A stretch of 64,000 nt of DNA from Plectrocnemia conspersa (lineage: Eukaryota > Arthropoda > Insecta > Trichoptera > Polycentropodidae): the NCBI GenBank assembly GCA_009617715.1, contig VTFK01000221.1, positions 1 through 64,000 on the forward strand. The letters are read 5' to 3'. The notes under the pieces are model-generated. The model saw only the letters and a program-made list of their open reading frames with translations, was not told where the DNA came from and did not search any database. Positions 10,501 to 21,972 of this stretch are shown here, piece after piece. Numbering within the stretch: position 1 is the stretch's first letter; each line of letters opens with the position of its first letter. A program made the position numbers and the translations under genes.

Positions 10501-13334
10501 TTGGTATAGGCACAGTTGACGATTCATTCAATTTACTTGATACATATAATTTACTATCATTGATTTATCGAACATGATCAACATATTGTATCTGTGCAGT
10601 CTTTAAATTGAACTTTTAAGTAAAGTGAATTTTATTTATTTTATTAAGAATCTTATTGATCTGAAGATGTGCATTTAAAAATCGTAAATTTCATTGTCAC
10701 TATTCTGCTTATTTTCACAAGTGTCTTCTTTGGAATATAATTTAAATGTATTAAGTAAGTGATCGCCGAAAGCTTTAGCTTTGACCCATTTTCGTTATTA
10801 AGTCTGATTTGGGAAGATTCTTATTATCTTTGTTCCTTTCAAAGCGAGTATTCTGTGGACATTGAAGCAGTAAGGCTTTTAAGACATACTTAGATTGCCT
10901 CTTTTTTTTATTTGGTGATATTTTTTACAGTTGTTTCGTTAATTTATTTAATTTGGCTTTTTTGTGGAGGATTGCATATATATTTTTCTAATGATTTCGT
11001 TTTAAATATTTATATTTTTTTGATTTTCCAAAATAAGAAACGCTTTCCGTGTATATTTTTTTTAGTTTTTAATGATAGATTAAATGTGTTTTAGAAGTCA
11101 TCATATAAAACGTAAATTATTTTATTGCAATTTTATTAAGCACTTCTTTCTTCATTACAAAATATTCTAAAATATTGTTATTATATAATATGTAAGTAAG
11201 TAAGTACAGACTCTCATTCAAATATATTCGCACATAAATTTTATCTAATAATCTAACATAATATTTAGATCTTAAATGACCCAGGGATTTAATGGGTATT
11301 TAAATCCCGAGAAAGCTTAATGCAGGTTTATTTAATTAAAAATAAAATATGCTTTTTGCATAAGTTATTGAAATTTAAAAACATTCCTTTTTAAGTAAAA
11401 AAATTATAACAATATTGTTCTGTATTACTACATTTACTAAACAACCCTCGTAAATTAGAGTTAATTAAAGGACGACCTTTTTTAGACATTAATTAAAAAA
11501 TCTAATTAAATCGCACTTAAAAATTACACAAACGCATAATGAAAGCTCATACGCGTAAAAATTAAATTTCTACAAAGCCACTCTCGTAAATATATTATAA
11601 ATAAGAGTGAATTAAATAGGACAGGGCCGGAGTGGACAGTACGAAGCCGCCATTTTAATTTAAATCCGACGCCCCTTTGTGGGGCATCGGACGGTGTAAA
11701 TTCAACCCCATGAAAATGTATAATTTTATCTACCCTTTTGTTTGACAATAGAGGGTAGGTACTATTACATAGCCGACGGACATTTTTCATCGGGGGCGTA
11801 TTTTTGATATAATAAAAAAAAGTTTTCGCCGGGCGAACGACAAAAAAATATTATATTAATAAAAAAAAGTGGAATAAATCACATCGTGGGATTATATATA
11901 AATTATTTATACAGTGATGTAATAAAAAAAACAAACGAAAAGTTATTATGTGTTTGCGATGAAGTATTTAAATGCGATTAAAGGGAAACTTGGAGACGGG
12001 AGATAATTGTATTAGAAACTCTTAATGGTTATTATTTGCTGAAAGTGTCGCGATTCGTTTATACCTATCACAGATAAAAGTAACCATATTTGACGTTTTT
12101 AAAACTTTTTTTATTTATATTTATTTTACGATTTTTAGCAGTTTATAATTTTAATTTATCTAGGATTTTTAACAATGCTCTACAAATATATTTCGTAGTT
12201 AGTCCTTTTACCATCTACATATTTTAAATATACATTTTGTATAAATACGCACGAATATAAATTATTTAATTATTTACAACAAGATTTAATCTATATCTTA
12301 ATGCTCAGGCGCTTTTACTGTTAAAATTGTATACAATATAGAAGGATGATGTCAATTTATTCAAAAGGAATTACAAAAGGACAAGAACAAAAGTTGATTT
12401 AATTCGATCCTGAAGTAGGCGCAATCCAATTGAAGATGCTCGAGTCGGCAGGAAAATTGCTTTTGTCAGTGGCCATAAATTTCCGCGTGAAAATTCATCT
12501 GCCCCATAGAGACAGAAACAAAAAAGGGAAAGAGACACCCAGCAATACACGTGATATTTTTATCATTTTAGAGAGAGAGAAAGAGATAAAAACGAATTAA
12601 ATTCAGATGATTGATATTTGGACGCAGTGGGTCCAACAGCAACAGATTTTCTGTCGCGATTTATGCACGGCTAGTTAGAATGTCATATTTTATTAAACTT
12701 GCGTGTGTGCAAATGCTGGTGACATGACAGTTGTGTACGAAGGATTTTTGATCTTATTGTAGATTAATTAAATCATAATTTATATAAATTACATTCTGCT
12801 CATCACTTAAAACAAAAGTTCAGTACGAACTTTTAAAGTGAGACATATGTATATCCACTAAAGATGTAATGCTTTGATATTTTGTACATGTAAAAAATAA
12901 TATATTTTGAATATCCTCTATATTATTACAGTACTACTTTTAAATTGTTGGATGAATGAAAAAAGCTCTCTAAAGTTTTTATATGAAAAGTCAGGTTTGA
13001 TATTTTAGTAACGTATATATTAAAATATCAAGAGATGAAACTTGTATGAATTATCTGAAAGTTTTTTTTATATGTATTTCTAATGGAATATGTAATTTAT
13101 TCATAATACATAATTCAATTCAAAATATGGTAAATTAATTCTATATATAAATTAACTGTTCGTCTATTATTGTATTAAAGTTAAATTCCTCCAGTTATTT
13201 TTTTTATTATTTATTGTTAGAGAATTTTTATATTATACCTAATATGTATGACCAAGCTTAATTAATTTTCACGATATTCATCTGTAAGATGAGGAAAATG
13301 TAGGAAAGTCTAATCTGGTATTTTAAATATATAA

Positions 13335-13645
13335 TACTAGCTTTATTATCTGGCTTCGCCCGGGATAAATTCCAACTCATTCTTTATTCATTATAATATA
13401 TTTTAATCGTCCTGTTACTACAAATTTATTTTAATACGTGCTTATATGCAATATTTTTAGTCTCTTGTCTTTAAGTAAACTTTCAATAAAAGTTTAAAAT
13501 AGCACAAAATGACCATTAAATTACAGCCAGAATGACATGTGCAAATGTCACGTCTCTACTGTTTACTGTTTGGGAGGAGTTATTATGATAGACAGATAGA
13601 CAGACACATATGTATATGTGCAATTTTATAGTTAAAATATAAAAA
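13335..13645 (+). repeat. CTTCGCCCGGG-type dispersed repeat, copy 2 (longest)
   Basis: Begins ACTAGCTTTATTATCTGGC and runs into CTTCGCCCGGGATAAATT. It contains the CCAGAATGACATGTGCAAAT block and ends after the tetranucleotide-like GATAGACAGATAGACAGAC and ATATGTGCAATTTTATAG. The middle block recurs inverted at 18870-19045 and the ends recur at 4064-4255. A tRNA-like B-box fragment abuts its right end. Confidence 0.55.
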
Positions 13646-13650
13646 CAAAG

Positions 13651-13690
13651 GTTCATATCAGATTCGAACCCAGGTCTTTTACCACTGGTT
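13651..13690 (-). repeat. tRNA-like B-box fragment
   Basis: The minus strand reads GACCTGGGTTCGAATCTGAT, containing a good RNA polymerase III B box (GGTTCGAATC). There is no acceptor stem or matching A box, so it is not a tRNA gene; it is likely a SINE remnant next to the CTTCGCCCGGG repeat. Confidence 0.4.
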
Positions 13691-13780
13691 GTTGTTTAAA
13701 ACTAAATAAAATGTTTTTATTTTATATGAGTCCATTAAATGCAAATATGATCATCTGTCGCTTTTTCCGAAACTAAGAAT

Positions 13781-13934
13781 CAGATGCGTACGGTGAAATA
13801 TATTCCCTTTCGCATGCTCGCGTGTTCAGTTACGAGAGTGGGTGTACGGAACGCATGTAACGCACGCTCTCACTCACTCTCGTCACTTAACTCGCGAGCG
13901 AGCGAAAGGGAATGTATCCCACCGTACGCACCTG
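13781..13934. mobile_element. GC-rich palindromic MITE (154 bp)
   Basis: The left end CAGATGCGTACGGTG and the reverse-complemented right end CAGGTGCGTACGGTG begin about 60-bp arms that share ATTCCCTTTCGC, GCTCGCG and ACGAGAGTG. The centre has CTCTCACTCACTCTCG-type simple sequence. No clear target-site duplication is visible. Composition is far GC-richer than the surrounding intron, a sign of recent insertion or selected hairpin structure. Confidence 0.7.
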
Positions 13935-15999
13935 AGTAATATACATACGTACAATACATAAAAAAATGTTTTGGAGATGAAATTTGTAAGTTTAAAAAAT
14001 CACGATGAAAAATTATCGTATTTTGGTAAAAAAAAATAGTTAGCTCTTTAAAGCGCAATTTAAAAGAGAAGGGAAAAAATATATAACTAATTTGCTATAA
14101 TATTTCGATATTTAGCACTGAACTGAAATTTAAAAGGATGCTGTAAAATACTTATTCAAAGATAGAACTCACTAGTATTTTTCATTTACTACTACAGCAC
14201 AATGTGTATTTTTTCCCTAAAAATAATTTGAATAATAATATTATTCCCAAAATAAATTTACTATACCATATGAGAAATCAAATTGTTTTTGAGAAAAGAA
14301 AATCAATTACCATTATTCATTCTATTACGTTAAAATAAATGTGAAAATATTTTCTGTAAATATTTTGAAATATTAAAAATATTTTTGTGATAAATATTAA
14401 AATAAACATAATTATGTGTAACAATTTTTTTTGCTATGTTTGGTAAGTATGCTCACTATGAAAATCAACTTAACACAGCAATATGTGTGTAAACTGTATA
14501 ATAGAATAACATATTTGAAGATTTCAACCACCTGCATAATAAATACTAGCTCGTATCGAATGTAAGGCAATGACAGAGAAAGAGAGAGTTCAGAACTTAG
14601 TAATTGCGTTATTAATGGTTAATATTTTATGGACCTTATTAACATCCATAAATACAGGAAAAAACACATATTTTTGTGAAAAAAATGAATAGACAATAGA
14701 TTTACTCGCGCAAAAGTACTATTGTTATTTTTACACTCATGTTAACAATCGTCTAAAGTGGCAAATTAAAAGTTTTTAAGGCGCAAATATATTTTGCGGG
14801 TGTATCTAAATATCAAAAAAAAAAATTTCACTAAATAGTGAACATTTACTATAGTAAATATATAATAATATTACAATAATTGTTAATAAATTTAACTGAA
14901 AAATCTTTGTATTTTTAATCAGTGATTCTGGAACCTTATTTATTTTATCTTTAATGTGCATATATGTTAAATACTAAGATGCTATTTTGTCCTATATTTT
15001 TAATAATTATATAATACTCTAATAATTAAAAATATAATATTACACTAATAAAATGTGGCTGCACATTGTCGTGATAAGATACAACCCATTTATTGTGAGT
15101 TAATTTAAATATTTATTTCTAATAAGCTTTAATTATTTATTAAGTAGTAACTGTAATTATTTAGTTTAATTCCAGATACAATCAAACTATCATTATTTTT
15201 TAAAGAAAGTGTTTATTAATATTGTCAAAAATAATCAAATGATATATTGAGTTGCGCTTATAAAATACCTATTTATAATATTCAGTCAAAAATCAATGTA
15301 ATGTAATGGTCTTTTTTCTTGCGTTCAAAGAAAAACGTCGAAATACGATCTATTCAATTTTCAGTCGACAATTTATAAGGAACCCAAATGTCGTAATTTA
15401 AAACCATCCTTACTCTTCCCACCTTCAACGTTATCTCCATGGTGTTTTAACGTAGTTCAGCATCAATTATGACTTTAAAAATCTCATAATTTAAAAATAT
15501 TAGGTTTATCAGATGATTAAAAATCACTAATAAACTTAAATTATTTTTCTACCATAAACATTAAAAATGTTTTAGATTTAAAAGGCTACATAACGAAGTT
15601 CATACATTAGATTTTTTACTATTATTTGTTATAACATTTAAGCTACATTTATATTGTTGATTACTGTCCTAAATGATGAGGTAATGCTCTTTCCAAACCA
15701 CTCCTAAAGGTTTTTGAATCAACCCGTTATTTTAATGGTAGATTAAATTAGGATAATGTATTAAACGATTTGTTCACCTAACTAATAAAAATATAACAAT
15801 ATATTATAAATATTACTCGTTATATTTAAAATTACATGTGCGAAGTTAAGATCAGATTTTCATAAGTAACTTTTTATGGCATCTATCACTCGGGTCAATC
15901 CGGAAAATTTGATTGGAGCCGTAAAATTTGGATCGTCAAAAATTACGACTTCCATTAACTTCGTATATGGGACTAGAGTAATTTTTATAGAGTACTTAC

Positions 16000-16119
16000 G
16001 ACACGATTGGAACTCGTCTTCTCCCTTCTCGCAGTCCTTTTGGTAGTTGCACACCCATGAGGCTGGTATGCACTTCCCTTCGGGACACTTGAACATTCCA
16101 GTAGGACATATCGTTTCGC
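16000..16119 (-). CDS. trol: LDLa-module exon B of the same gene
   Basis: Internal exon of 120 nt, with 39 whole codons and split codons at both ends. The upstream intron ends in a pyrimidine tract plus CAG and the downstream intron starts GTAAGT, so both borders are clean phase 1. The peptide has six cysteines in the classic order: a CPTGMFKC start, [13 protein letters not shown], then [17 protein letters not shown]. The conserved hydrophobic F before Cys2, the G-K-C-I turn and the acidic DE near the end are present. The usual Asp after Cys4 is Asn, so calcium binding may be weaker than in a typical module. Its last base (C) plus the first two of exon A (CA) make a proline codon, giving an in-frame SC-P-PPEC junction. 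A GC-richer stretch lies just upstream in gene sense. Predicted extracellular; perlecan assignment as for exon A. Confidence 0.8.
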
Positions 16120-16159
16120 CTGAAAAAAGAAAAGCATTCAATTAAATTAAATGAAGAGA

Positions 16160-16480
16160 TCCCTAGAACAAATTAGAACATTCCTATGAGACATTCCTTG
16201 CAATATCAACATCGCTGCGGTAATAATGTATTATGGGGAGGTGTAGCAAGCAATTTGGGTTGTAAATAATAAAAAGCTATTCGGGTTCTGTGCGGTGAAT
16301 AAGCGATTTATATGCAAATAAGGGCCGAAGGCTTTCGCGGGTCCAAACGATGAACTCATCAGCCGGTAAACCTTTAAGAACGTCCCAGCTCGCTGCGAGA
16401 GATACCATCAAAATTTTGGATAATTTGCTTAGCGGGGCGAAACCGGTTGGGAATGTCTATTTGGTGCGAGATGAAAAAAA
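16160..16480. other. GC-richer island just upstream of exon B
   Basis: Begins about 40 bp upstream of the exon B acceptor in gene sense. Contains a POU octamer ATGCAAAT at 16312-16319 and CGAAGGCTTTCGCGGG. No coding frame. Its closeness to the exon suggests splicing or transcriptional control, which is inference. Confidence 0.3.
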
Positions 16481-17428
16481 TTAGATGAAAAATCACTTCT
16501 CAAAGGGATAGAATGCGGCGACATGAATTTACAAGCCTACATCACGTATTCATAGAGAAACACTCTCATCAAATTTTATACGCGAAACGCAAATTTCCCA
16601 CGGAAAAAATATATAATAAATTAAAGGGATGTATTCTATAAATATAGTCATTTTTTATGGAAGTAAAACAAGACATATTTTAAATTTTACTTTATATATA
16701 ATATTTTACTGTCTCATTAATGACTAATATTTAGAGTATACATTGCGTTTCTATACTATCTGTTTAATTTATAAGGCTGTAAGTACTTTTAAATAGATTA
16801 TATCATAATATCTTCATCATTAAATATAGTATATTCAATATAATTAAATATTAAAATACTACACATCTAATAATATTTCCAATTCATTTTCATTTCATTT
16901 TTTAATTTTTTTGTTTTTAAGACAAATTTGGTTGTTATTGAATGTTTTGTTATTTCGGTTTTCCGTGGATACGTTCGAAAGCTATAGGCGTTTCCGAAGC
17001 GGGTTTAATTCCAGACGTCAAACTAGAACAGAGGGTGCGAAGAGAGAAGCGGCGAAATACACTCGTCGACGCGACTCGAGAGAATCATATCCCAGCATAT
17101 TTTTTGAGCCCAGGATAGAATTTTGTTTTCGCGTATTTCTATTTAAAGTAAGCCGGTTACATTATTTGGCAAATAGACCAGTAAAGCAAGTTCAGAGATA
17201 CTATGCACTAGGTAATTATACAAAGTACACAGTGTCCTCGAGCTCAATTGATGCGCGTATCGCAAAACAAATTTGAGGCTCTTTTGAAAATGTTTAATAT
17301 ACATATACTGATGGAATATGCAGTTCTCTTGAAATAGGACACCCAATTCGTTTACTATTTTTTATCTTTAGTTGCAACCTAGTAGGCGTAAAAAGAGATA
17401 AAATTGTACCAAATAGGTAAATCAATCA

Positions 17429-17545
<117 letters not shown>

Positions 17546-17659
17546 ATATATTATATATATGCGTATTATTTATAATATAATATATATATATACATTGCAA
17601 TTATTAAGGGCGATTTAAAATAGACGCCACATTGCAGCTAAGGGCGATTTTAAAATTAA

Positions 17660-17742
17660 AAATTCGAGTCTGCTCCTGTGACTCGAACCCGTGGCATCTG
17701 GATTACCTAGTCTAGACCGTTCGGACTACGTTATTCTGATCT
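17660..17742 (-). repeat. tRNA-derived SINE-like fragment
   Basis: The minus strand reads AGAATAACGTAGTCCGAACG, CTAGACTAGG and CACGGGTTCGAGTCAC. This has the same order as the 37.9-kb SINE (TARCGTAGTCC A-box-like, GGTTCGAGTC B box) but is clearly diverged, possibly another tRNA-derived subfamily. Confidence 0.5.
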
Positions 17743-18170
17743 TAATGTGTAAAGAAGCACATTGCTAACCTTTTTATAATAAATTTATTGGTGACCTTCT
17801 TTTAAAAAATATCATAAAATGTCATTTTTTCATGATAAATGTTATTTTATTAGCAAATGCCTTTAACTATATAAATATCTATAATAATAAAAACGAAATT
17901 AAAACCTTAAGGAATTTCTGATGTAACAATGTATTTAGAATATTTATGTTGCCAAATGATCATATCGATTTGAAAAGAATGATTAAAAAAATTGATCTTA
18001 TTGTGGAAAAACCTGAGCTTAACATTTTTTTTTTGATTAAAGCATCCAAACTGTATCAAGGGCCTTTTCAAAATTAGTGTAGATATCTATATAATGGCCT
18101 ATACCGAGATATTTCATCACGAAATTATAAAAACAAAGTAGATTATTGATACTGGTTTCAATACAATGTA

Positions 18171-18482
18171 ATGGAAAAATGTTTAAGAAATATTAAAAAT
18201 AAAGGTTTTAATATGTATATACAAGTTGGAAAATAATATGTTATCAGAGTATTTTAATAAGTTTTTAATAAGAAATACAGATGTACATAGATTAATACTA
18301 GAAATAGAGACAATTTAAGGATAGTTAGGTATAAGAAAACGCAAAAATAAATGGAATAAAGAAACACCTTCGTACAATAAGAAATAATTTTCTGTTAATG
18401 TTTATATTATGTATTATATGTATGCTTATTGTGCAAATTAGTTATAAATTAGCTAAATAAAATAATAATAATAATAATAAAA
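18171..18482 (+). mobile_element. LINE 3' end, copy 1 (degenerate)
   Basis: The plus strand translates, with stops, to EILKIKVLICIYKLENNML, then EYFNKFLIRNTDVHR, matching the C-terminal LINE protein at 55014-55658. The 3' sequence TGGAATAAAGAAACACCTTC and the terminal AGCTAAATAAAATAATAATA tract are shared with that element. A 5'-truncated insertion with a simple-repeat tail, typical of target-primed reverse transcription. Confidence 0.7.
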
Positions 18483-18869
18483 TAATAAGTGATACACAAC
18501 ACCTCTTAAACATTTCGCCTATTATGGAAAACGTGTAGAATATTCGGAAAACACAAGAGCGTTCAATGTGAGGTTGGTTCAGTGATAAGAAACGTTTATA
18601 GCAACGTAATGACAAAAAATGTAATAAGATAAAAAATGACTGGTTGTCCCTGACAGACTTATAAAAAAGAATAAATGTTTTAAGATCATAAAACGATGTC
18701 AAAAATATCAAGAAATATTAGAAAAAAATATTTTATCATGTTTGATTAAAAAAAACACTTTGTGTTTTTCTTTAAGTATTCAGAAAATATCGTTCAAAAA
18801 TATTTATTACACTTTCTTGTTATGAATATCCCTAGTTTTCTTATAGCATAAAACAGAAAATACATGTGT

Positions 18870-19045
18870 TTCTCTGTCACCAGAACTTCTCCCAAACGAT
18901 AAACATTATCGACGTGATATTTGCACATGTCATTCTGGTTGCTATTTTTGAGTCAAGTGTGCAATTTTATGACCAATTACGTTCTACTGAAATACGCGAG
19001 TGCATTATTGAGCCAAGTATGGAAATTAATTAATTAAATTAATAA
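18870..19045 (-). repeat. CTTCGCCCGGG-family repeat, inverted partial copy
   Basis: Plus-strand CACATGTCATTCTGGTTGC and the preceding TTCTCCCAAACGATAAACA are the reverse complement of the central block of the 13335-13645 element. Only the central part is present, so it is a truncated inverted copy. Confidence 0.5.
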
Positions 19046-20330
19046 AAAATGAGTTTGATCCAGTATGTTTATATGTTTTTATTCACAGTTTTCGCGCTTA
19101 TTTTAAGAAATGTTTAGATGCACTTTAACTAGGCTTTTAACCAGCGGTGTCGAATGGGTTAAACCACGAGCCGCAAACCACTTCCTGTTCATGAATAATT
19201 CAGGTGAGTTAATGTTGGCCCATTTTAAACATTCATAGTTTACCTGATTGTCGCAGTTGTTTTTATTCCAGATCAAAAAGTTAACATTTTAAAGTCTATT
19301 TAACTGAAAGAAATCATATTATGGTGTCAATGGGGATAAATAAATTCCGAAATGAAATTCCCTCTGAGCCCTTCTTTGAAATAAAGCTGCAGGGTCGAAA
19401 GCAATCTACGAGTGAAAAACTTTGAGCAAATCCGAAATTAGGAACAAAGCCTTCGTTCGGGAAAGTTTATTAAAAATAAATTGATACACTCTCGCCGGCT
19501 CGGGACGAGTCTATAAGGAAACCAGTCGAGAAATTTTCCCCGAGACTTGAAACATAAACACGCTAATGAACGTCTTAATAATTAACGAGTGGAAAATTTG
19601 CACTGTAATGAAATATAACAATGTATAACATGTCAATTTGGATTGGTATTTTTTTTTTGTGGTGAGCGAAACGTTTATTAATTTTTAGGATTATCATAAT
19701 TCATAAAGTTTGGAAGTGGGACGCAGCTTCGGCGATGCGCGGAAAAAGTAAGTAGAAAAAGAGCCTAGAATTATTACCCTTGAGAAAAAATAATTTATAC
19801 ACATAATACATACGCATTCGCGGAAAAAAAAAAGTTCTGCGCAGTTTCAGCGATGCAAAAAAAAAATATATAAAAAACTTTATCCAAGCTCGTTTACAAT
19901 CCCCACAGCGCAGCATAATGTATAAATTCTAACGTTAAACAGAAGACTAAACTCGACGATTATTGTTATGTTCCCCCAAAAATTAACATCTTTTTTCGAT
20001 GGAATTTAAGTAAAACATAATAATTTGTATTTAATATATAATTATGATAAAAAGTATATAGTAAATAAATTGCCATTAGGTGCAATAATAGATTCAATAA
20101 TAAAGTTGCAAGACTTGGTGATACTATAAATAATTTATTTATAATTTTTAATATGTTATAAGAATAATTGCGTCATATATGAAATATTATGGATTCTTAA
20201 ACCTCCGACCTTTTCATATTATGATTTCTAGGAAATCTTAAGCATGTTAATAACAAGGAAAAATATTTCCATTGTAACTGCCGATAGATGCTAAAATGCT
20301 GTCCATTGATCTTCGTTAAATAATTGACGA

Positions 20331-20338
20331 GTTCCATC
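20331..20338. repeat. 8-bp target-site duplication, left copy
   Basis: GTTCCATC here is repeated exactly at 21965-21972. The two copies bracket the inverted-minisatellite element, and both ends sit exactly one 15-bp unit outside the first GGGCGAC motif. Confidence 0.65.
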
Positions 20339-20353
20339 CGGTACGCGACAATA

Positions 20354-20446
20354 GGGCGACGGACAAATGGGCGATTCTGGTCAATTGGGCGACGGTCAAT
20401 TGGGCGATGGTTATTTGGGCGACGGTCATATGGGCGACAGAAATTT
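20354..20446 (+). repeat. 15-bp minisatellite, left array
   Basis: GGGCGA starts at 20354, 20369, 20387, 20402, 20417 and 20432, so spacing is 15 bp with one 18-bp interval. Consensus is GGGCGACGGTCAATT. Confidence 0.9.
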
Positions 20447-20975
20447 AAAAAAACTTGCACGCTTTGCTTTATTGTAAATATTAATAAAATATACATTAAA
20501 ACGAAAAAGTACTTTAAATGAAAAGCAATTTTATTTTCAAAATATTAAACTCATATTATAATTATATGCAATACCACGTAAATATTCTATGATATTTTTT
20601 CTATTGTACCTCAAAACTTTTATAAAAATTCTTTGGTGTATTCTTTTTATTAAGATATCCATTCTAAACATATTTTTCCTTGCCTTTTTGACTTAATATG
20701 CCTGAATTATCTATTTATGAAGAATATAAACTGTGGTAACTCAAATTAGTCGCTCTCAACAATGATCTATAAAAACAATTATCTATAAATAACACATAAA
20801 ATGTAACCCACATGTGAATAAAAAGACACATACTTATTTTCTTGCTGTACTGAATTTTTTTACCAAAAACACAATGACACTGTGACAAAGTGTTTGAAAA
20901 CCACGACAAAAATAATTTTCAAAGACGCAACGAAACTTTTTGCGAACGTTTTCAGTAAAAATTCAAAAGTATACT

Positions 20976-21492
20976 GAGCGCTAGTTATGGGTTATTATAT
21001 TTATATATAACTACCCTATCTAGTTTTAAATAGATAACTGTAAAATATGCGATTTTTGTGAATTCCCAAAGTTTATTCTCACACTAATTTCCAGGGAGCA
21101 AAACATAAAAAAAATTCGCGTTAATGTCAAAATCCACGATAAACATTTATCAGCGCTAGTTCTAGGCTATTATATTTATATATAACTACCCTATCCAGTT
21201 TAAAATAGATAACGGTAAAATATGCGATTTTTGGAAACTCGAAAAGATTGTTCTCGCAGTAATTTATAAGTCTCAAAACATAAAAAAATCGCATAAAGGG
21301 CAAAATCTACGATAAACACTTATCAGTGCTAGTTCTGTGTTATTATATTTATATATAACTATCTTTCTAATTTATAATAGATAACTGTAAAATATGCGAT
21401 TTTTGGAAATTCCAAAAGTTTGTTCTCACAGTAGTTTCCAAATCTCAAAACATAAAAAAAATTCGCGTAAGGGCCCACTATAAACATTTATC
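20976..21492 (+). repeat. Three tandem copies of a 173-bp unit
   Basis: Copies begin at 20976, 21151 and 21324 (lengths 175, 173 and 168). Each has GCTAGTT, TTATATTTATATATAACTA, ATAGATAACTGTAAAATATG, CGATTTTTG, CTCRCAGTAATTT-like and AAAACATAAAAAAATTCGC blocks, ending ATAAACATTTAT. They are clearly diverged from each other and lie inside the inverted-array element. Confidence 0.9.
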
Positions 21493-21855
21493 AGGTAGGT
21501 ATTTATAATAAAATTACCGACTTAAGCCGTGTATTTAAAGCGTTTTATGATATCGGGTAGCTCTCCTAAATTCTTGAATAAAAAAAATCAAACTGTTTAA
21601 GTGATATTTAATGATTAAATAAGCACAAATGATAAGTAAATATATACATACTATATCTTATGTAGGTATAATATATTTTGCTTAGACCGAATAATGTTTT
21701 CATCTTTTAATTCTATTCTAAAAAATATTACTTATATTTTCGAATGTACGTATATGTATGTATATATTTTAATATTTATTAAATTATGGTAATTATTTAA
21801 TTAATTATAAGATCATGATTTTCATCACATTTATTTGTAATGCATTATTATTGCA

Positions 21856-21955
21856 TCGCCCAAAAGACCGTCGCCCAAAAGACCATCGCCCATTTGTCCG
21901 TCGCCCATTTTGAATCGCCCATTTGACCGTCGCCCAATCGCCGTCGCCCAATTGA
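21856..21955 (-). repeat. 15-bp minisatellite, right array (inverted)
   Basis: TCGCCC occurs at 21856, 21871, 21886, 21901, 21915, 21930 and 21944: the reverse complement of the left-array unit at 14-15-bp spacing, with one broken extra half-unit at 21938. Confidence 0.9.
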
Positions 21956-21964
21956 CCGTGTCCC

Positions 21965-21972
21965 GTTCCATC
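21965..21972. repeat. 8-bp target-site duplication, right copy
   Basis: Exact second copy of GTTCCATC, immediately outside the right terminus of the 20339-21964 element. Confidence 0.65.

Larger units (their letters stand above)
2993..15999. other. 13.0-kb intron between LDLa exons B and A
   Basis: The intron is defined by the exon B donor and exon A acceptor. It holds transposon relics: CTTCGCCCGGG repeats, piggyBac-like and pogo-like MITEs, a SINE, a foldback, an RT fragment and a GC-rich palindromic MITE. It also holds GC-richer unique islands at about 6040-6600 and 8690-9120, plus lesser ones at 11620-11800 and 12420-12680. The stretches 4920-6030, 7620-8690, 9420-10200, 10520-13330 and 13940-15990 otherwise show only AT-rich sequence without recognisable genes or RNAs. 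Confidence 0.6.
20339..21964. mobile_element. Non-autonomous DNA element with inverted 15-bp arrays
   Basis: A 1,626-bp segment flanked by the 8-bp direct repeat GTTCCATC. Each end carries a 15-bp-period minisatellite with unit GGGCGACGGTCAATT: six units at 20354-20446 and about seven inverted units at 21856-21949. In both orientations the first GGGCGAC begins 15 nt from the end. The interior has a threefold 173-bp tandem repeat and AT-rich filler, but no transposase. Eight-bp duplications are made by hAT, P and some other superfamilies; the termini (CGGTACG / GGGACAC) do not clearly match any that I know. The frames read through the arrays (RRPIDRRPI-type) are artefacts of the period being a multiple of three. 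Confidence 0.65.

Noticed and set aside
10301..10519. 72-codon plus-strand frame
   Set aside because: Antisense shadow of the reverse-transcriptase relic on the minus strand.
13651..13690. Possible tRNA gene (GGTTCGAATC B box)
   Set aside because: No acceptor or anticodon stem can be drawn around it and no A box; treated as a SINE remnant.
16911..17276. 121-codon plus-strand open frame
   Set aside because: It begins at TTG, not ATG, although preceded by a good acceptor-like T tract. No recognised similarity and on the opposite strand to the host gene; probably chance openness across a GC-richer patch.
20197..20521. Arg/Pro-rich open frames on both strands (DRRPIDRRPI and GRRSIGRW types), also at 21805-22032
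   Set aside because: They are read-through of the 15-bp GGGCGAC minisatellite, whose period is a multiple of three; no independent coding evidence.
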